Positions 58,951 through 64,000 of a stretch of 64,000 nucleotides of DNA are shown one piece after another. The notes beneath the pieces were generated by a model, which saw nothing but the letters and a program-made list of their open reading frames with translations, did no database searches and was not told where the DNA came from. Location: NCBI GenBank assembly GCA_963724535.1, contig CAVRVD010000016.1:186001-250000 (forward strand), written 5' to 3'. The position numbers and the translations under genes are program-made. Positions within the stretch are counted from its first letter, which is position 1; the number at the start of each line of letters is the position of its first letter. This DNA is from JADJPO01 sp963724535 (GTDB lineage: Bacteria > Actinomycetota > Actinomycetes > Actinomycetales > Kineosporiaceae).

Positions 58951-59634
58951 TCAGTTCTGCAGGACGCCCAGGAACTGGTGCCAGCCTCCGTGCAGGACCA
59001 GCCAGGCGATCAGCCCGTATCCGGCCTGGCCGGGGTGTCGCCCGTCGCCGGCGGCCAGGTCGGTGAGCCAGTCCTCGTGGGTCAGCAGCGGAGTGAAGGT
59101 GTCCACGTAGGTCACCCGGCGGCGCTGGCAGACGTCGGCGAAGGCCCCGGACAGCTCTCCGATCTTGGCATTCAGCCGCTCGTCGGGCCCAGGTGGGGGA
59201 CCGACCACGAGCGTTGCCAGCTGCCGCAGCGCGCACTCGTCGAGCAGGTTGGCAAGGTTCAGCCGCGAGCGCGGCAGCGACACCAGCTGGTAGACGTCCT
59301 CCCGGCCCAGGCCGACCACCACCCGGCAGTCCTCGGTGGCGACCCCGGCGAACCGTCGCGAGCTCTCCTCGCGCCAGCGTGCGAGCAGGTCCGCAGTCGT
59401 CTCACCGGGCACCCCGAGCGGGAAGACGACGGTCTGGGCCTGCTCTCGGGGCGTCCGGGCGGCCACCCGGCCCACCCACCCGAGGGCCCGCGGATCACCG
59501 ATCCCGGCGACCAGGTCGTCGCCGACCACGCACACCCGCAACCGCCGGACGCCGTCCGACCCGGCCTCGTCCGCCGCCAGCGCCTGACGCCGGTAGCTGC
59601 CGGCCTGGCCCGCGGGAGGGTCGGACTCACTCAT
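58951..59634 (-). CDS. GDSL/SGNH-like protein lacking the nucleophilic serine
   Basis: This 227-residue protein has the GDSL fold pattern, but block I reads VVGDDLVAGIGDPRALGW: Asp replaces the catalytic Ser. Later parts are VVVGLGREDVYQLVSLPRSR and AGDGRHPGQAGYGLI with the block V Asp-His pair. It overlaps the DUF6104 gene by 8 bases; kgd lies beyond. A binding or regulatory role rather than esterase action is inferred. Confidence 0.75.
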   Translation of the reverse strand: MSESDPPAGQAGSYRRQALAADEAGSDGVRRLRVCVVGDDLVAGIGDPRALGWVGRVAARTPREQAQTVVFPLGVPGETTADLLARWREESSRRFAGVATEDCRVVVGLGREDVYQLVSLPRSRLNLANLLDECALRQLATLVVGPPPGPDERLNAKIGELSGAFADVCQRRRVTYVDTFTPLLTHEDWLTDLAAGDGRHPGQAGYGLIAWLVLHGGWHQFLGVLQN

Positions 59635-59800
59635 CGTCGTCCAGTCGGGCCAGCCAGGTGGCCAGTCGTTCCACGGGGGTCTCGAACTGCGGGTGCTCGT
59701 CGACGAAGTCGCGCAGCCGTTCGGCCAGCCAGGCCAGGCTCACCTGCTCCTCGCCACGGCGGGCGGCCAGCTCCTCGATCCCCCGGTCGGTGAAGTACAT
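59627..59800 (-). CDS. DUF6104 family small protein (57 aa)
   Basis: The 57-residue product starts MYFTDRGIEELAARRGEEQV and ends ERLATWLARLDDDE. This small helical acidic protein is found next to kgd in many actinobacteria. It begins 59 bases after the kgd stop on the same strand. Function is unknown; a link to Kgd is inferred from context. Confidence 0.82.
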   Translation of the reverse strand: MYFTDRGIEELAARRGEEQVSLAWLAERLRDFVDEHPQFETPVERLATWLARLDDDE

Positions 59801-59859
59801 CCCGGTATTCTCCCCCGGCCGCCCGCGGGCGCGGGGTCCGGCACGCGGGAGCGCGCGGG

Positions 59860-62800
59860 TCAGCGGTCGAACGCCTGGGCGAGCAACGTGGCCTGCTCGG
59901 CCTGGTGCTTCTTCGACGAACCGGCCGCCGGCGATGCCGCAGCCGGCCGGGACACCCGCAGCAACGGGCGCCCGCCGAGGTGTTCGGGCAGGTTCAGCGC
60001 AATGAACGGCCAGGGGCCCTGGTTGGCCGGCTCGTCCTGGATCCAGACCAGCTGGGCGTTCTCGAACGGGTCGAGGGCCCGCAGCACGTCGTCGGCCTCC
60101 AGCGGGTAGAGCTGCTCCAGCCGGACGATCGCCGTCCGGGTGTCCTTGCGACGGGCCCGCTCGGCCACCAGCTCCCAGTAGATCTTGCCGGAGCACATCA
60201 GCACCCGGTCCACGTCGTGCACCCTCTCGGCCTCGCCGATCACCGGTCGGTACGTGCCGGTGGTGAAGTCCTCCGCCGCCGAGCAGGCGGCCTTCAGGCG
60301 CAGCATCGACTTTGGGGTGAACACGACCAGCGGACGGCGCGGTCGCGCGTAGGCCTGCCGGCGCAGCAGGTGGAAGTGCGAGGCGGGCGTGGACGGCTGG
60401 GCCACCGTCATGTTGTGCTCGGCGCACATCTGCAGGTAGCGCTCGATCCGGGCCGAGGAGTGGTCCGGGCCCTGGCCCTCGAAACCGTGCGGAAGCAGGA
60501 GGACCACCGAGGAGCGCTGGGCCCACTTCTGCTCCGAGGAGGAGATGAACTCGTCGACGATGGTCTGTGCCCCGTTGCCGAAGTCGCCGAACTGGGCCTC
60601 CCAGAGCACCAGAGCGTCCGGCCGCTCGACGGAGTAGCCGTACTCGAAGCCCATCGCGGCGAACTCGGAGAGCAACGAGTCGTAGATCCAGAACTTGCCC
60701 TGTTCCTCGGACAGGTTCGCCAGCGGCGTCCACTCGGCCGCGGTGATCTTGTCGGTCAGGACCGCGTGCCGCTGCACGAAGGTGCCGCGCCGGCTGTCCT
60801 GACCGGCCATCCGGATCGGGGTGCCCTCGAGCAGCAGCGAGCCGAAGGCGAGGACCTCCCCGAAGCCCCAGTCGATGCCGCCCCCGGTGACCATGGCGGC
60901 CCGACGCTCCAGCAGCTGCTGCAGCTTGGGGTGGACGGTGAAGCCCTCAGGTGGGCTGACGTGGGCGTCGCCGATCCGCTTGAGCACCGCCGGGTCCACG
61001 GCCGTGGTGACCGTCCTCGGGGTGTCGTCGTCCTGCTGCTGGGCCAGCGGCAGCTCGAGGCCGGCGGTCGCGGTCGGCTCCTGCGGTGGCGCGGCAGCGG
61101 CTTCGCGGGTCTCGGCGAACACCCGCTCCAGCTGCTCCTGGTAGTCACGTAGGGCGCTCTCGGCGTCCTCGACGGTGATGTCCCCGCGCCCGATCAGCGC
61201 CTCGGTGTACAGCTTGCGGACGCTGCGCTTGGCCTCGATCAGGCCATACATCAGTGGCTGGGTCATCGAGGGGTCGTCGCCCTCGTTGTGGCCCCGCCGC
61301 CGGTAGCAGATCATGTCGATGACGACGTCCTTGTCGAAGGCCATCCGGAACTCGAACGCCAGCCGGGCCACCCGGACACAGGCCTCCGGGTCGTCGCCGT
61401 TGACGTGGAAGATCGGCGCCTGGATCATTCGGGCCGCGTCGGTGCAGTAGACCGTCGAGCGAGACGCGGTCGGCGAGGTGGTGAACCCGACCTGGTTGTT
61501 GATGATCACGTGCACGGTCCCACCGGTGCGGTAGCCCCGCAGCTGGGACAGGTTGAGCGTCTCGGTGACCACGCCCTGACCGGCGAACGCGGCGTCGCCG
61601 TGCAGCAGTACCGGCAGCACCGAGAAGAACGCCGAGCCCCGGTTGAGCCGGTCCTGCTTGGCCCGCACGACACCCTCCAGCACCGGGTTGACTGCCTCCA
61701 GGTGCGAGGGGTTGGCGGCCAGGTAGACCTTGGTGGTCTCGCCGGACTCGCCGGTGAAGGTGCCCTCGGTGCCGAGGTGGTACTTCACGTCACCGGAGCC
61801 CTGGACGCTCTTGGGGTCCTGGGTGCCCTCGAACTCCCGGAAGATCTGCCCATAGCTCTTGCCGGCGATGTTGGCCAGTACGTTGAGCCGGCCCCGGTGC
61901 GGCATGCCGACGCAGACCTCGTCGAGCTGGGCGCCGGCGGCCTCCGACAGGACGGCGTCCAGCAGCGGGATGACGCTCTCCCCGCCCTCCAGGCTGAACC
62001 GCTTCTGGCCGACGAACTTGGTCTGCAGGAAGGTCTCGAACGCCTCGGCCGCGTTCAGCCGGCGCAGGATCCGCAGCTGCTCCTCGCGGGTGGGCTTGGC
62101 GTAGGCGTGCTCGATCCGCGCCTGCACCCACTCGCGCTGCTCGGGGTCCTGGATGTGCATGTACTCCACGCCGACGGTGCGGCAGTAGGAGTCGCGCAGT
62201 ACCCCGAGGATGCTGCGCAGCGGCAGCACCGGCTGCTCGCCGAAGCCGCCGGTCGGGAACTCCCGGTCCAGGTCCCACAGGGTCAGCCCGTGGTTGGTGA
62301 CGTCGAGGTCGGGGTGGCGGCGCTGCTTGTACTCGAGCGGGTCGGTGTCGGCCATCAGGTGGCCACGCACCCGGTAGGCATGGATCAGCTCCTGCACCCG
62401 CGAGGTCTTGTTGATCTGGTCCTCGTGGGAGATGGAGATGTCCTGCACCCAGCGGATCGGCTCGTAGGGCAGCCGCAGGGAGTGGAAGATGCGGTCGTAG
62501 AAGTGCCCGTCGCCGAGCAGCTTGCCGTGGATCTGGCGCAGGAAGTCGCCGGACTGCGCTCCCTGGATGATCCGGTGGTCGTAGGTCGAGGTCAGCGTCA
62601 TCACCTTGCTGACCGCCAGCCGGGCCAGGGTGTCGTCGGAGGCCCCCTGGTACTCGGCCGGGTACTCCATGGCGCCGACGCCGATGATCGCGCCCTGCCC
62701 CTTCATCAGCCGGGGCACCGAGTGCACCGTGCCGATGGTGCCCGGGTTGGTCAGGCTGATCGTGGTCCCGGCGAAGTCGTCGGCGGTGAGCTTGCCTGCC

Positions 62801-63675
62801 CGGGCGCGGCGGATCACGTCCTCGTAGGCGCCCCAGAAGTGGGCGAAGTCCATGCCCTCGCAGTGCTTGATGCTGGGGACCAGCAACTGGCGGGTGCCGT
62901 CCGGTTTGGCCAGGTCGATGGCGATGCCGAGGTTGATGTGGGCCGGCTTGACCAGGACCGGCTTGCCCTCATCGGTCTCGCCGTAGCTGCGGTTCATCTC
63001 CGGCATCGACTTCAACGCCTCGATCAGGGCGAAGCCGATGATGTGGGTGAACGACACCTTGCCGCCGCGGGCCCGCGCCAGGTGGTTGTTGATCACCACA
63101 CGGTTGTCGACGAGCAGCTTCGCCGGGACGGCGCGGACGCTGGTCGCGGTGGGAACGGTGAGGCTGGCCTCCATGTTCTGGGCGACCCGGGCTGCCGAAC
63201 CCTTGATCGCCACTGCCTCGTTGTCGGCGCTCTCCTTGCGCAAGGAGGTGCTCGGGTCGGGCTCCCGCGGCACCTGGGCGCCCCGGGGTTCGTTGCTGAG
63301 CCGGGGGACGGGCTGGGGGGCCGGTGCAGTGGCAGCCGGCGGCGGCGCCGGGGCGTCGACGTTGGCCGGCGGCGGTTCGGTGGCCGGGCGCTCGGGCTTG
63401 GCGGTGCGGGCCGGGGCCGCCGGAGCCCGGGTCTGGGCGGCCTGGGTCCCGGGGGTTTGCGCAGGGGCCAGGCCGTTGCCGGCGCCGGCCGCTCCGTCCG
63501 AGGTGGCGGACCTGCCGACGGACTGTGCTGAGTCCGAGGGCTGGTAGTCGGCGAAGAACCCCCACCAGGCGGGGTCGACGGTGTTCCGGTCGGCCAGGTA
63601 CTGCTGGTAGAGCTCATCGACCAGCCACTCGTTGGGGCCGAAGGCCGGCTGCTGGGATGGAGAGTTCGGGGTCAC
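59860..63675 (-). CDS. kgd: Multifunctional 2-oxoglutarate decarboxylase/dehydrogenase (Kgd)
   Basis: This 1271-residue enzyme starts SPSQQPAFGPNEWLVDELYQ after MTPN, a linker rich in Ala and Pro follows, then an E2-like acyltransferase core with the active-site STYDHRIIQGAQSGDFLRQ (about 365), and a ThDP-dependent E1 domain with HGDAAFAGQGVVTETLNLSQ and TGGTVHVIINNQVGFTT. No lipoyl domain is present, the hallmark of actinobacterial Kgd. It catalyses 2-oxoglutarate decarboxylation and, with partners, succinyl-CoA formation in the TCA cycle; it is controlled by the FHA protein GarA. The GTG at 63675 is used. Confidence 0.95.
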   Translation of the reverse strand: MTPNSPSQQPAFGPNEWLVDELYQQYLADRNTVDPAWWGFFADYQPSDSAQSVGRSATSDGAAGAGNGLAPAQTPGTQAAQTRAPAAPARTAKPERPATEPPPANVDAPAPPPAATAPAPQPVPRLSNEPRGAQVPREPDPSTSLRKESADNEAVAIKGSAARVAQNMEASLTVPTATSVRAVPAKLLVDNRVVINNHLARARGGKVSFTHIIGFALIEALKSMPEMNRSYGETDEGKPVLVKPAHINLGIAIDLAKPDGTRQLLVPSIKHCEGMDFAHFWGAYEDVIRRARAGKLTADDFAGTTISLTNPGTIGTVHSVPRLMKGQGAIIGVGAMEYPAEYQGASDDTLARLAVSKVMTLTSTYDHRIIQGAQSGDFLRQIHGKLLGDGHFYDRIFHSLRLPYEPIRWVQDISISHEDQINKTSRVQELIHAYRVRGHLMADTDPLEYKQRRHPDLDVTNHGLTLWDLDREFPTGGFGEQPVLPLRSILGVLRDSYCRTVGVEYMHIQDPEQREWVQARIEHAYAKPTREEQLRILRRLNAAEAFETFLQTKFVGQKRFSLEGGESVIPLLDAVLSEAAGAQLDEVCVGMPHRGRLNVLANIAGKSYGQIFREFEGTQDPKSVQGSGDVKYHLGTEGTFTGESGETTKVYLAANPSHLEAVNPVLEGVVRAKQDRLNRGSAFFSVLPVLLHGDAAFAGQGVVTETLNLSQLRGYRTGGTVHVIINNQVGFTTSPTASRSTVYCTDAARMIQAPIFHVNGDDPEACVRVARLAFEFRMAFDKDVVIDMICYRRRGHNEGDDPSMTQPLMYGLIEAKRSVRKLYTEALIGRGDITVEDAESALRDYQEQLERVFAETREAAAAPPQEPTATAGLELPLAQQQDDDTPRTVTTAVDPAVLKRIGDAHVSPPEGFTVHPKLQQLLERRAAMVTGGGIDWGFGEVLAFGSLLLEGTPIRMAGQDSRRGTFVQRHAVLTDKITAAEWTPLANLSEEQGKFWIYDSLLSEFAAMGFEYGYSVERPDALVLWEAQFGDFGNGAQTIVDEFISSSEQKWAQRSSVVLLLPHGFEGQGPDHSSARIERYLQMCAEHNMTVAQPSTPASHFHLLRRQAYARPRRPLVVFTPKSMLRLKAACSAAEDFTTGTYRPVIGEAERVHDVDRVLMCSGKIYWELVAERARRKDTRTAIVRLEQLYPLEADDVLRALDPFENAQLVWIQDEPANQGPWPFIALNLPEHLGGRPLLRVSRPAAASPAAGSSKKHQAEQATLLAQAFDR

Positions 63676-63852
63676 GGCGCGCCCACTTCCGGTACTCGAC
63701 AAGGCGTCATCGGCTCGATCTATCCACATTAACCGCTGCTGGCCGCCGTGCCGACGTCCCGAGAGCGCGCCGACCGGCGGGCGATCGCGGTGGCGCGCCG
63801 AGCGGTTGCGCAGGCCGGGCGGCCTCCGCCCGGCGTGCGCCAGACTCATCGG

Positions 63853-64000
63853 ATGCGCTTCCTGGACGGCCAGCAGCCGGATGCCGACGTGCACCACGAC
63901 CTGACCTATGCCGACGTCTTCCTGACCCCGAGCCGCTCCGGCGTCGCCTCCCGACTGGACGTCGACCTGGCGACGGTGGACGGGACCGGGACCACGGTGC
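63853..64000 (+). CDS. guaB1: GuaB1 family IMP dehydrogenase-related protein / GMP reductase (3' end cut)
   Basis: The first 49 residues (MRFLDGQQPDADVHHDLTYA, DVFLTPSRSGVASRLDVDLA) match the N-terminus of actinobacterial GuaB1, which acts as a GMP reductase in purine salvage. The gene runs off the window end. It is divergent from kgd with 177 bases between starts. Confidence 0.88.
   Translation, partial: MRFLDGQQPDADVHHDLTYADVFLTPSRSGVASRLDVDLATVDGTGTTV

Noticed and set aside
61288..63531. A 747-codon open frame on the plus strand opposite kgd
   Set aside because: It is antisense to a clear enzyme gene, has no recognisable domain, and long open antisense frames are expected at this GC content.
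1..64000. CRISPR array
   Set aside because: The tandem repeats present (8, 16 and 6 bp units) have no unique spacers and no cas gene is seen.

Overview
The window is from a high-GC member of the Actinomycetia. WhiB7 with an RGRPR tail, mycoredoxin, a SigR/RsrA pair, the lipoyl-less multifunctional 2-oxoglutarate decarboxylase Kgd, GuaB1, nickel superoxide dismutase and the tiny ribosomal protein bL37 all point there. Coding density is high, and many starts sit 6-8 bases after a TANNNT box with no Shine-Dalgarno sequence, the leaderless pattern common in this class. I cannot name the genus. The left end cuts a TerC gene and the right end cuts guaB1.

1-22.2 kb is a conserved core block that recalls the Mycobacterium tuberculosis Rv3193c-Rv3199c neighbourhood: nudC, mrx1, uvrD2, whiB7, an ABC1/UbiB kinase, an E1-like (ThiF/cyclodehydratase-type) protein, a DUF2342 protein, a PDZ-Lon protease and a UPF0182 membrane protein. 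whiB7 has a long leader with a promoter, a 102-codon upstream frame and mutually exclusive terminator/antiterminator hairpins. Between nudC and mrx1 lie a seven-bladed propeller gene and two REP-like inverted repeats.

22.3-25.6 kb is a small accessory patch next to an initiator tRNA gene: two VapBC toxin-antitoxin pairs with operator-like palindromes, a possible antitoxin remnant and the tail of a broken glycosyltransferase gene. 25.6-28.3 kb holds a tautomerase, an orphan sugar-binding lipoprotein, and a rhodanese lipoprotein preceded by a CsoR-type palindrome.

28.4-37.2 kb is the most system-like region. Five overlapping or closely spaced genes (receiver, HEAT-repeat membrane protein, processive GT2 polysaccharide synthase, histidine kinase, hybrid kinase with MASE1-PAS-PAS-HisKA-REC-HPt) face a second receiver and a secreted polysaccharide deacetylase. 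I read this as a phosphorelay-controlled exopolysaccharide locus.

37.4-42 kb holds small hypothetical genes, a TetR regulator, hisN and DUF2231/DUF309 genes. 42-46.8 kb is a pyruvate:ferredoxin-oxidoreductase-type operon (porG-porA-porB) ending in a GltD-like flavoprotein with a ferredoxin tail. 46.9-53 kb is a core block (rsgA-aroA, YedK/HMCES, sigR-rsrA, bL37) resembling M. tuberculosis Rv3221A-Rv3228. sigR has a canonical SigR promoter and an upstream start for a longer isoform. 53-58 kb carries an orphan PilT-like ATPase, an FlK-like thioesterase, and sodN and sodX separated by a sigma-like/transmembrane gene pair. 58-64 kb ends with a quinone-oxidoreductase-like gene, a GDSL-like protein lacking the nucleophilic serine, DUF6104, kgd and the start of guaB1.
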